A stretch of DNA of 5,235 bases from DASWJQ01 sp036397095 (GCA_036397095.1 DASWJQ010000133.1:1-5235), one strand, 5' to 3'. Numbered from the stretch's first letter, positions 1-5,235 are shown. Notes: generated by a model from the letters alone, not told the origin. Translations and numbers: made by a program.

Positions 1-700
1 CATCGTGAATGGGAGTCTCGTGCTCTTTGCCCCAACCGTAGCTTTTTGTCGACTCGTCGCGGTTGTTGAAGGTCACACACGGGCTGATGATATCGAGGAT
101 AGCCGTGCCGCGGAAGCTGAGGGCAGCCTTGATCAGCTCCTTGACCTGCTTGGGATCGCCGGCGAACGAACGGGCGATGAAGCCTGCGTTGGCCGCCAGC
201 GCCTGCATGCATAGATCGATCGGCATGTACGGGTTGGTACCCTGCCCCTTAATCGCTTGATTGCGGTCGGCCGTCGCCGAGAACTGGCCCTTGGTCAGGC
301 CATAAACACCGTTGTTCTCAATGATGTACACCATGGGGGGGTTGCGCCGCATCACGTGCACGAATTGACCCATGCCGATGCTGGCCGTATCGCCATCGCC
401 ACTGACGCCGATCGCCTTCAGACTCCGATTGGCCATCACGGCGCCCGTGCCAATCGACGGCATGCGGCCATGCAGGCTGTTGAAGCCATGCGAGCGGGAC
501 AAGAAGTATGCCGGGCTCTTGCTCGAGCAGCCGATGCCCGACAGCTTGATCACTTCTTCAGGGCTGAGCGAAAGTTCATAGCAGGCGGCCATAATCTGAG
601 AGGAGATCGAGTTGTGGCCGCAACCCTGGCAAAGCGTGGTCGGCCGTCCCTTGTAATCGGCCTTTTCCAGACCAATCTCGTTAACGGTTTGTGTCGCCAT
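1..700 (-). CDS. korB: 2-oxoacid (2-oxoglutarate):ferredoxin oxidoreductase, beta subunit, 3' end beyond the window
   Basis: This is the catalytic subunit of a CoA-dependent 2-oxoacid:ferredoxin oxidoreductase; the enzyme makes acyl-CoA and CO2 and reduces ferredoxin in the cytoplasm. The first 233 residues are visible, and family members are usually around 290-340 residues, so the C-terminus is missing. Seen: CQGCGH (C24, C27), GIGCSSK (C58, K61) and a fourth cysteine at C208 (ISPCVTFNN), the expected four ligands of a [4Fe-4S] cluster. GDGD at 101-104 followed by ENN at 128-130 is the thiamine diphosphate/Mg motif, and YGLTKGQFS follows at 133-141. The ATG start is supported by GGGAGG seven bases upstream, and only three bases separate it from the korA stop. 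By motif spacing, K61 and L135 fall where substrate-selecting Lys and Leu lie in the Sulfolobus enzyme. This fits 2-oxoglutarate or broad 2-oxoacid use, but the substrate remains an inference; pyruvate is the main alternative. Confidence 0.95.
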   Translation of the reverse strand, partial: MATQTVNEIGLEKADYKGRPTTLCQGCGHNSISSQIMAACYELSLSPEEVIKLSGIGCSSKSPAYFLSRSHGFNSLHGRMPSIGTGAVMANRSLKAIGVSGDGDTASIGMGQFVHVMRRNPPMVYIIENNGVYGLTKGQFSATADRNQAIKGQGTNPYMPIDLCMQALAANAGFIARSFAGDPKQVKELIKAALSFRGTAILDIISPCVTFNNRDESTKSYGWGKEHETPIHD

Positions 701-703
701 CTC

Positions 704-2533
704 CTAGCCTCCCTCGGCCTGCTGCAGCGCTTCCGTGATCCAGCGGGCGGTCAACGGCAACCCGTCGTTCAGAGTCAGGCTGTGTATTCGGGTCGCCTCG
801 GCCGGCATGTCGATTTGAAGCAGTTGGCGCAGCTGGCCGGTCGTATTCATCTCCACGACGTAGATGCGTGGGTGGTTTCGGACGAATTCGTGGACCGGCT
901 CCTGGAAGGGGATTGCCCGCAACCGCAGATGGTCTACTGCCATCCCTTCGTCCGCCAGTCGCTGGCGAGCTTCTTGGATGGCAGGCTCGGTTGATCCGAA
1001 GCTTATCAAACCAACGTCGGAGGCAGCCGTGTCATCGATAACAGGCTGTGGCAGAAAATCCTTGGCCGTGTCCAACTTGCGGAACAGGCGCTCCATGTTG
1101 GCTGTCCAGTCGTCGGGACGCTCACTATAGACGGCGCGTTCGTCGTGTCCGGTGCCGCGGGCGAACCAGGCTCCCAGAGGATGGTTGGTGCCGGGCAGCG
1201 TCCGGTATGGAATGCCATCGCCGTCGACATCCTTGTAGCGGGCAAATTCGCCGATCCGTTCCAGGTCTTCATCCGACAGCACCTTGCCCCGATCCATCGG
1301 TTGATCCGGATAGGCAAAGTGCTCCGACATCCACAAGTTCATGCCCAGGTCGAGATCACTCAGCACGAACACGGGGGTTTGGAGGCGTTCAGCGATATCG
1401 AACGCTCGCCAACCGAACTCAAAGCATTCGGCCACCGAACCCGGCAGGAGCATAACGTTCTCGGTGTCCCCATGGCCCAGATGGCGGATGAAGAGCAGGT
1501 CGCCCTGCGAGGTACGGGTGGGCAGGCCGGTGCTTGGGCCCATGCGCTGGATGTCCCAAACAACGACCGGCACTTCGGCGAAGAATGCCAATCCGGCGAA
1601 CTCGGACATAAGCGAAATGCCTGGGCCCGAAGTCGAGGTCATGGCTCGCACCCCACCCCAGCCGGCGCCGATGGTCATGCCGATGGCCGCCAGCTCATCT
1701 TCGGCCTGGACCACAGCATAGGTTGACCGGCCATCTTCCTGGCGCAGTTCGTCCAGGTAATGCTTAAGCGCCTCCGCCAGGCTGGAGGCCGGCGTAATCG
1801 GATACCAGGCGGCGAAGCCAACTCCACCGTAGACTGCGCCAAGCGCGGCGGCGGTGTTGCCATCGACCAGGATCAATCCCTGGTTCTGGTCGTCCCGCTT
1901 GAGCAGATAGGGATCGTCTTTGGTCAGATTTTCACGCGTCCAATTGGCGGCCGCCTCCACCATATCCATATTCATCATGATGGGCTTCTCGCGGCCGCCG
2001 AAGTGGGTATCGAGGGCGCCGCGGATCTCTTCAAGCTCGATGCCCATCAATTGGGCGACGGCTCCTACATAGACCATATTGGCCACGTAATCCTTCAGAT
2101 CGCGCGGCGGGGCCAACTCCTTAAGCAATTGGTCGACCGGCATCGGATAGTAGGTGACGTCATCTCGATCGCGCGATTGCTTCCATGCCATTGGGTAAAA
2201 GCACACGCCGCCGGGCGCCAAGTTGGCCAGGTCTTCTTGGAAGGTGGTCTCATTCATGGCCACCAGCACTTCCGTTGTCTCCCGCCGGGCGGTGTACCCG
2301 TCGGCACTGGCGCGGATTGTGAACCAGGTCGGCAGGCCCTGAATGTTCGAGGGGAACAGGTTCTTGCCGCTGACCGGGATCCCCATGCGGAACAATGCGC
2401 GGATCATGGCCAAGTTCGACGTCTGGCTACCGGTGCCATTGACCGTCGCCACCACGATCGAAAGATCGTTGACGATCGGTTGGCGCGGTTCCGCTTGGCT
2501 CGCTTGTTCCCGGACGGCAACTGCATCTGACAT
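704..2533 (-). CDS. korA: 2-oxoacid:ferredoxin oxidoreductase, fused gamma-alpha subunit
   Basis: This is the partner of KorB in a two-subunit 2-oxoacid:ferredoxin oxidoreductase. The protein has 609 residues, normal for the fused form. The gamma domain lies at about residues 21-197, with the loop NGTGSQTSN at 32-40. The alpha pyrimidine-binding domain starts near 220 and carries the family signature YPITP at 244-248, then the conserved TSTSGPG (300-306) and GPSTGLPTR (332-340) segments that line the CoA/2-oxoacid site. A C-terminal domain II spans about 506-605. No ferredoxin-like delta domain is present, so electrons leave through the KorB cluster. The ATG at 2533 is preferred because AAGGAG lies nine bases upstream; the in-frame TTG at 2542 abuts that Shine-Dalgarno and is unlikely. 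The regulator stop codon lies between ribosome site and start, which implies translational coupling. The family call is very firm; the preference for 2-oxoglutarate over other 2-oxoacids is inferred. A DVDGDG loop sits at 435-440. Confidence 0.96.
   Translation of the reverse strand: MSDAVAVREQASQAEPRQPIVNDLSIVVATVNGTGSQTSNLAMIRALFRMGIPVSGKNLFPSNIQGLPTWFTIRASADGYTARRETTEVLVAMNETTFQEDLANLAPGGVCFYPMAWKQSRDRDDVTYYPMPVDQLLKELAPPRDLKDYVANMVYVGAVAQLMGIELEEIRGALDTHFGGREKPIMMNMDMVEAAANWTRENLTKDDPYLLKRDDQNQGLILVDGNTAAALGAVYGGVGFAAWYPITPASSLAEALKHYLDELRQEDGRSTYAVVQAEDELAAIGMTIGAGWGGVRAMTSTSGPGISLMSEFAGLAFFAEVPVVVWDIQRMGPSTGLPTRTSQGDLLFIRHLGHGDTENVMLLPGSVAECFEFGWRAFDIAERLQTPVFVLSDLDLGMNLWMSEHFAYPDQPMDRGKVLSDEDLERIGEFARYKDVDGDGIPYRTLPGTNHPLGAWFARGTGHDERAVYSERPDDWTANMERLFRKLDTAKDFLPQPVIDDTAASDVGLISFGSTEPAIQEARQRLADEGMAVDHLRLRAIPFQEPVHEFVRNHPRIYVVEMNTTGQLRQLLQIDMPAEATRIHSLTLNDGLPLTARWITEALQQAEGG
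708..713 (-). promoter_or_regulatory. Shine-Dalgarno site for korB, inside the end of korA
   Basis: GGGAGG on the minus strand lies seven bases before the korB ATG at 700 and is contained in the last codons of korA. A second AGGAG (705-701) touches the ATG and is too close to work. The layout points to coupled, matched synthesis of the two subunits. Confidence 0.8.
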
Positions 2534-2538
2534 ATGCC

Positions 2539-3252
2539 TCAACTCCTTGCGGCGCCAACGGCCTGTGCAGCCGTGGCGGAATGCTCATTCGATCCCGGGC
2601 GGCGGTGGATCAATTCAGTGTGCTCAACCAGCAAATGGTGCGCCGTGTCCAGCTCCCCGGCGGCGATGGCTTCCACCATCTGTTGATGGTAGGTCCATAC
2701 CTGCTCCAGGTAGCTATAGTCGGTATACAAGTCGAGGCCCACCGCCTCATAGGCTTCCCAATAAGCTTTGAGCAAACCCTGAACGTATAGGTTATCAAGC
2801 CGTTTGTAGATCGTCAGGTGCAGCTGGCGGTGTTCGTCGTGGGGTATCTGCACCGGCGCTCCTTGGAGCTTGTCCCACGCCTGCTCGACCAGGGCCCGCA
2901 GCTCTTGGACATCGGCTGGTTCGAGGCTGGCGACCGCCCGGTGGAAGAAGGCCGCCTCGACGTGGTTGCGCAGCATGCTGTACTGCTCGAACAATGATGA
3001 ATCCATCGCCAGGCCAAACAGCAGGTTGGCCCGGAGCATGGGAAAGAAGTCGTAGCCCTTGAGGCGAATCCCGGTCTTGGGGCGCACCTCGACCAAACCC
3101 ATCTCGCGGGCGACCTCCAGCTGCTCACGCAGCTTGCCACTGCTGATGCCCAGCGTTTGGGCCAGTTCGGGAATGGTCGGTAGGCGATCCCCGCGTTGGC
3201 AGCCATTGTCCGCCAGGTAGGAAAGAAGTTCCGAGTTCAGTTCAATCGTCAC
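2539..3252 (-). CDS. GntR family transcriptional regulator with C-terminal FCD ligand-binding domain
   Basis: This is a predicted cytoplasmic DNA-binding repressor or activator of 237 residues, the usual size for the FadR/FCD branch of GntR. Residues 5-66 form the winged helix-turn-helix: GDRLPTIPELAQTLGIS at 21-37 is the typical GntR signature, followed by recognition helix SSGKLREQL at 37-45 and a wing VRPKTGIRL at 56-64. Residues about 88-216 are the helical FCD domain. Likely metal-site residues are H145, H189 and H211, with H141 at the position usually taken by Asp (D139 is nearby). FCD proteins bind small carboxylic acids, so a 2-oxoacid or related acid is a reasonable ligand (inference). 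The GTG start has AAGGAA nine bases upstream, and an in-frame stop lies just before it. It is the first gene of the operon with korA and korB, and a strong promoter with an internal palindrome suggests autoregulation. Confidence 0.9.
   Translation of the reverse strand: MTIELNSELLSYLADNGCQRGDRLPTIPELAQTLGISSGKLREQLEVAREMGLVEVRPKTGIRLKGYDFFPMLRANLLFGLAMDSSLFEQYSMLRNHVEAAFFHRAVASLEPADVQELRALVEQAWDKLQGAPVQIPHDEHRQLHLTIYKRLDNLYVQGLLKAYWEAYEAVGLDLYTDYSYLEQVWTYHQQMVEAIAAGELDTAHHLLVEHTELIHRRPGSNEHSATAAQAVGAARS
2543..2548 (-). promoter_or_regulatory. Shine-Dalgarno site that sets the korA start
   Basis: AAGGAG on the minus strand lies nine bases before the korA ATG at 2533. The regulator stop TGA (2541-2539) falls inside this spacer, so ribosomes finishing the regulator can re-initiate on korA. 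The alternative TTG start at 2542 would touch the site directly and is disfavoured. Confidence 0.8.
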
Positions 3253-3296
3253 GCCAGCGCATTCCTTCTATTCATATAATCAATCCCATTGGTGTA

Positions 3297-3325
3297 AGTA
3301 TAGGGTTGGGAACCATCCATGTCAA
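3297..3325 (-). promoter_or_regulatory. Sigma70-type promoter of the GntR-korA-korB operon
   Basis: On the minus strand, TTGACA (3325-3320) is followed after exactly 17 bases by TATACT (3302-3297). The -35 is perfect and the -10 differs from TATAAT at one position. Transcription would start near 3290, giving a leader of about 38 bases before the regulator GTG. No other promoter is apparent before korA or korB, so this one probably serves all three genes. The start site is a prediction from motif spacing. Confidence 0.82.
3304..3314. promoter_or_regulatory. Candidate operator: palindrome in the operon promoter spacer
   Basis: GGTT-GGG-AACC is an exact inverted repeat with 4-base arms and a 3-base centre, placed between the -35 and -10 of the regulator promoter. 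GntR/FCD proteins bind short palindromes as dimers, and bound protein here would block RNA polymerase. The short arms mean it could arise by chance, so assigning it to the adjacent regulator is inference. Confidence 0.4.
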
Positions 3326-3373
3326 GCCGTCGATAGAACGTTGGTGGCCCGTCGGCTTCCGTCCGGCTGGCTC

Positions 3374-3382
3374 TGGTACAAT
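3374..3382 (+). promoter_or_regulatory. Extended -10 promoter for the DUF218 gene
   Basis: TGGTACAAT reads as an extended -10 (TG, one base, then TACAAT at 3377-3382). There is no convincing -35, which extended -10 promoters can do without. Initiation about 7 bases downstream falls at 3389-3390, the first base of the GTG start codon of the next gene, so the mRNA may be leaderless. A near copy, TGGTATAAT, lies at 4601-4609. Confidence 0.6.
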
Positions 3383-3389
3383 CGCCGGC

Positions 3390-4049
3390 GTGCTTTCGAG
3401 ACTGGGTGGAACCCTGTTGCGCCTGGCACTGTTGACCGGCCTATTGGCCGGTCTTCTGGCATTGCCACGCTGGATCTTGGGCTGGAGTTTGGCACCCCGG
3501 ATCTACTCCTTGGAGCAACCGCCCGAGGGCGAGCGGCCCTATGCCATCGTGTTCGGCGCCGGTTTGCGACGTAACGGCCAACCGACGGTCGTGCTCAGCG
3601 ACCGAGTGGGGGCCGCCGCCCAGCTCTACCACCTGGGTCTGGTGCGCCAACTGCTGATGAGCGGCACCAAACGGGACGGCTACGATGAACCGTTGGCCAT
3701 GGCGCGTGAAGCCCAGGCCTTGGGTGTGCCCGCCGAAGCAATCGTGCTCGATGAGGGAGGCACACGCACCCTGGAGACATGCCGCCGGGCGCGTGACGTG
3801 TTTGCGATCGACTCGGCCTACCTCGTCACCCAGCGCTACCACCTGCCCCGGGCGCTGGTCACCTGCGATGGGCTGGGGCTGGCGGCCGATGGGCTGGCCG
3901 CCGACCTGCGCAGCTACCGCGGAACCCGCTATTGGGCGCTGCGTGAGATTCCGGCAACCCTGGTTGCATTGGTCGAGGCCTACCTGACGCCGGACGGAAG
4001 CGCCAGTGCCCACAAAGTCCCGATGATCGGCCCTTCCCTTGAACCGTAG
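3390..4049 (+). CDS. SanA/ElyC/YdcF-like (DUF218) membrane-anchored envelope protein
   Basis: This is a 219-residue protein with one N-terminal membrane segment and an extracytoplasmic DUF218 domain. Family members (SanA, ElyC, YdcF) are linked to envelope and peptidoglycan integrity, but the biochemical activity is unsettled. Seen with GTG at 3390 as residue 1: hydrophobic stretch at about 6-31; GAG (56-58) after a beta strand, RV (72-73) followed by LY, LMSG (89-92), a conserved E at 100 before MA, GVPAEAIVLDEGGTRTLET (112-130) and a Rossmann-like LVTQRYH strand near 146-152. All are typical family positions. The frame is open upstream to a TTG at 3306, but that would add 28 hydrophilic residues before the membrane segment and overlap the divergent promoter. 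GTG at 3390 has no Shine-Dalgarno but fits leaderless initiation. It overlaps the next gene by 11 bases. Confidence 0.87.
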   Translation: MLSRLGGTLLRLALLTGLLAGLLALPRWILGWSLAPRIYSLEQPPEGERPYAIVFGAGLRRNGQPTVVLSDRVGAAAQLYHLGLVRQLLMSGTKRDGYDEPLAMAREAQALGVPAEAIVLDEGGTRTLETCRRARDVFAIDSAYLVTQRYHLPRALVTCDGLGLAADGLAADLRSYRGTRYWALREIPATLVALVEAYLTPDGSASAHKVPMIGPSLEP

Positions 4050-4608
4050 CGACGCCCTGGCACTGATGCACGAATACGTGGCCAACGACAACCTGCGCCG
4101 GCACATGCTGGCCGTCGAAGCAGCAATGCGCGATTATGCCATTCGGTACCAGCAGGCTCCAGAACCCTGGGGCCTGGCAGGTTTGCTGCATGACTTCGAC
4201 TGGGAAATCCACCCGACCCTGGACCAGCACCCGCAGGATGGTGCCCCGATCCTGCGCCAGCGAGGCGTAGCGGAGGAAATCGTGGCCTGCATCCTGAGCC
4301 ACGCCGACCACACCGGCGTTCCGCGTCAATCACTGATGGCCAAGGCGCTCTACGCCTGCGACGAAATCACCGGGCTGCTGGTGGCGGTGGCGCTCGTCCG
4401 CCCCAGCCGCGACCTGCGCGAGGTTAAGTTGTCCTCCGTCCGCAAGAAGTGGAAGGATCTGAGTTTTGCTGCCGGCGTCAACCGTGACGAGGTGGCGGCC
4501 GGTGCCGACGACCTGGGCGTTGAGCTGTGGCAGCACGTCGAGCACGTCCTGACTTCGATGCAGGCCATCGCCCCGGATTTGGCGTTGGCCGGTCCGGGAT
4601 TGGTATAA
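4039..4608 (+). CDS. HD-superfamily hydrolase (HDIG-type, COG2316-like)
   Basis: This is a predicted soluble metal-dependent phosphohydrolase of 189 residues. The HD signature is complete: H22, the HD pair H51-D52 in LLHDFDWE, H88 in SHADH, and D108 in ACDEITG. H64 in QHPQDG is the extra histidine often seen in the HDIG subgroup. The natural substrate is unknown; nucleotides or other phosphorylated metabolites are typical for HD enzymes. The only start in frame before codon 10 is TTG at 4039, since a stop lies at 4024-4026. I prefer it because NRSDALALMHEY resembles the usual N-terminus of this family; ATG at 4066 is the alternative and would give 180 residues. The start lies inside the end of the DUF218 gene, so the two are likely co-transcribed and coupled. 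Its stop codon lies within the next gene's promoter. Confidence 0.88.
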   Translation: MNRSDALALMHEYVANDNLRRHMLAVEAAMRDYAIRYQQAPEPWGLAGLLHDFDWEIHPTLDQHPQDGAPILRQRGVAEEIVACILSHADHTGVPRQSLMAKALYACDEITGLLVAVALVRPSRDLREVKLSSVRKKWKDLSFAAGVNRDEVAAGADDLGVELWQHVEHVLTSMQAIAPDLALAGPGLV

Positions 4609-4609
4609 T
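4601..4609 (+). promoter_or_regulatory. Extended -10 promoter for the LysM gene
   Basis: TGGTATAAT is a consensus extended -10 (TATAAT at 4604-4609). The TAA stop of the HD gene (4606-4608) lies within it. No clear -35 is present at 17 bases. Predicted initiation near 4616 gives a leader of roughly 26 bases before the ATG at 4643. It shares the TGG prefix and the GC-rich downstream stretch with the promoter at 3374-3382. Confidence 0.65.
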
Positions 4610-4614
4610 GCGGC

Positions 4615-4633
4615 GGCTCTGTCCAAGCGAGCC
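4615..4633 (+). other. Small hairpin in the LysM gene leader
   Basis: GGCTC (4615-4619) can pair with GAGCC (4629-4633) across a 9-base loop, right at the predicted 5' end of the transcript. It lacks a following T run, so it is not a terminator. It may stabilise the mRNA or be chance. Confidence 0.3.
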
Positions 4634-4642
4634 AACAACACC

Positions 4643-5235
4643 ATGACCGATTCCCCCTCGACCTCAACCAGAAACAGCGGCGTCTGTCCCCGATGCGGCA
4701 CCCGGGTCTCTCCCGGTGCCAGCCGCTGCACCGTTTGCGGCACCGAACTCAAACCGCGGGGCGGCAGCGCTTCAAGCCGTTCCCGCGCCGTCACACTGCC
4801 CCTGCCGTTGGCGATCGCCTTGCTGCTGGTATTCGCCTTGCTGTCTGCCGGTGTGACCTTCGCCGCCGTCCAGATGACCGGCGCCGGCACCGGCGATGAG
4901 GAACCGACGATAACGGTCACACCTTCGGTCTCGCCAACAGCCACCGTCTCGCCGCAACCGACGGCCACCCATACGCCGCTGCCGACGCCAACTCCGCTGA
5001 GCCACCGGGTTGGTGAGGGCGAGACCTGCCTTCAAATCGCCGCTTTCTATGGAGTGTCCATCCAATCGATCATCCAGTTGAACCAGTTGGCAACAACCTG
5101 TCTGCTGTCGACCGGCCAGACACTGCAGATCCCGCACCCAACGGCCACCCCTACGGACGAACCAACGGCTACGCTGCCAGCGGCCGAAGCCACCCGGGCT
5201 GCCTGCCAGACGATTGACTATGAAGTCGAGGCCGG
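4643..5235 (+). CDS. Zinc-ribbon, single-pass membrane protein with extracellular LysM domain(s), 3' end beyond the window
   Basis: The first 197 residues are visible, from ATG. A zinc ribbon with CPRCG (C15, C18) and CTVCG (C29, C32) is followed by a basic stretch (R39, R46, R48), a membrane segment at about 52-76, a Thr/Pro-rich linker at 88-118, a LysM domain at 121-164 and a second Thr/Pro linker at 166-179. The final DYEVEA (192-197) looks like the first strand of a second LysM. Basic residues before the membrane segment suggest the ribbon is cytoplasmic and the LysM extracellular, where LysM binds peptidoglycan-type glycans. C129 and C153 within the LysM may form a disulfide; C188 precedes the next repeat. 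There is no Shine-Dalgarno (the bases before ATG are CAACAACACC), and no other ATG or GTG near the ribbon gives a better start. Function beyond envelope anchoring or sensing is unknown. An enzymatic domain could follow past the edge. Confidence 0.85.
   Translation, partial: MTDSPSTSTRNSGVCPRCGTRVSPGASRCTVCGTELKPRGGSASSRSRAVTLPLPLAIALLLVFALLSAGVTFAAVQMTGAGTGDEEPTITVTPSVSPTATVSPQPTATHTPLPTPTPLSHRVGEGETCLQIAAFYGVSIQSIIQLNQLATTCLLSTGQTLQIPHPTATPTDEPTATLPAAEATRAACQTIDYEVEA

Larger units (their letters stand above)
3253..3389. other. Divergent intergenic region
   Basis: These 137 bases separate the minus-strand korAB operon from the plus-strand envelope genes. They hold the operon promoter with its internal palindrome, the regulator's ribosome site AAGGAA (3267-3262, minus strand) and the plus-strand extended -10. 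The stretch around 3269-3303 is clearly more AT-rich than the coding sequence on either side. I see no RNA gene, riboswitch or terminator in it. Confidence 0.75.

Noticed and set aside
257..994. Long plus-strand open frame of 245 codons opposite korB and korA
   Set aside because: It lies antisense to strongly conserved korAB coding sequence, has no recognisable domain and is the kind of shadow frame expected in GC-rich DNA.
1760..2530. Plus-strand open frame of 256 codons opposite the korA gamma domain
   Set aside because: The opposite strand encodes an intact, conserved KorA; the His- and Gly-rich translation resembles no family.
2534..2542. TTG at 2542 as the korA start
   Set aside because: It abuts the AAGGAG site with no spacer; ATG at 2533 has a nine-base spacer.
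3275..3280. TATAAT on the plus strand as a promoter for the DUF218 gene
   Set aside because: It has no TG extension and no -35 near 3252-3257, and it would give a leader of about 100 bases; the extended -10 at 3374 fits better.
3306..3389. TTG at 3306 as the start of the DUF218 protein
   Set aside because: It adds 28 residues unlike a signal or membrane segment, has no properly spaced ribosome site and lies within the divergent promoter.
3441..4106. Minus-strand open frame of 221 codons opposite the DUF218 gene
   Set aside because: It is a shadow of a clear DUF218 domain on the plus strand and has no motif of its own.
4615..4633. Hairpin as a terminator for the DUF218-HD pair
   Set aside because: The stem has only five pairs, no T run follows, and it lies downstream of the next gene's -10.
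4330..4968. Minus-strand open frame of 212 codons opposite the HD and LysM genes
   Set aside because: It spans two well-supported plus-strand genes and their promoter; the translation shows no family features.

Overview
This is a GC-rich window of tightly packed genes that most likely comes from a member of the Chloroflexota (Anaerolineae- or Caldilineae-like). The best evidence is the protein at the right edge. It combines a zinc ribbon, one membrane segment, Thr/Pro-rich 'PTATPT' linkers and a cysteine-bearing LysM domain, an architecture I associate with that phylum. The FCD-type regulator and the extended -10 promoters of the form TGGTAyAAT fit this too. The taxonomic call is inference, because there is no rRNA or other marker gene here.

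Left part (1-3252, minus strand): a three-gene operon. In transcription order it holds a GntR/FCD regulator, korA (a gamma-alpha fused subunit of 2-oxoacid:ferredoxin oxidoreductase) and korB (the thiamine-diphosphate and [4Fe-4S] beta subunit, cut by the window edge). The gene junctions are only 5 and 3 bases long, and the Shine-Dalgarno sequences lie inside or next to the preceding stop codons, so translation is probably coupled. KorAB should convert a 2-oxoacid, most likely 2-oxoglutarate, plus CoA into acyl-CoA and CO2 while reducing ferredoxin. The regulator probably controls this according to carboxylic acid supply.

Centre (3253-3389): a short divergent intergenic region. It has a near-consensus minus-strand sigma70 promoter (TTGACA, 17 bases, TATACT) with a small palindrome in its spacer, which is a candidate autoregulatory operator. 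On the plus strand an extended -10 lies exactly one initiation distance upstream of a GTG codon, suggesting a leaderless mRNA.

Right part (3390-5235, plus strand): a SanA/ElyC/YdcF-type (DUF218) membrane-anchored envelope protein overlaps a small HD-superfamily hydrolase by 11 bases. A second extended -10, embedded in the hydrolase stop codon, then drives the zinc-ribbon/LysM protein, which runs off the window. Two of these three genes point to cell-envelope work.

There is no mobile element, CRISPR array, RNA gene or obvious rho-independent terminator. The content is mostly ordinary core genome. The points worth a second look are the regulator-korAB coupling, the promoter/operator design, the leaderless start and a few unusual residues.
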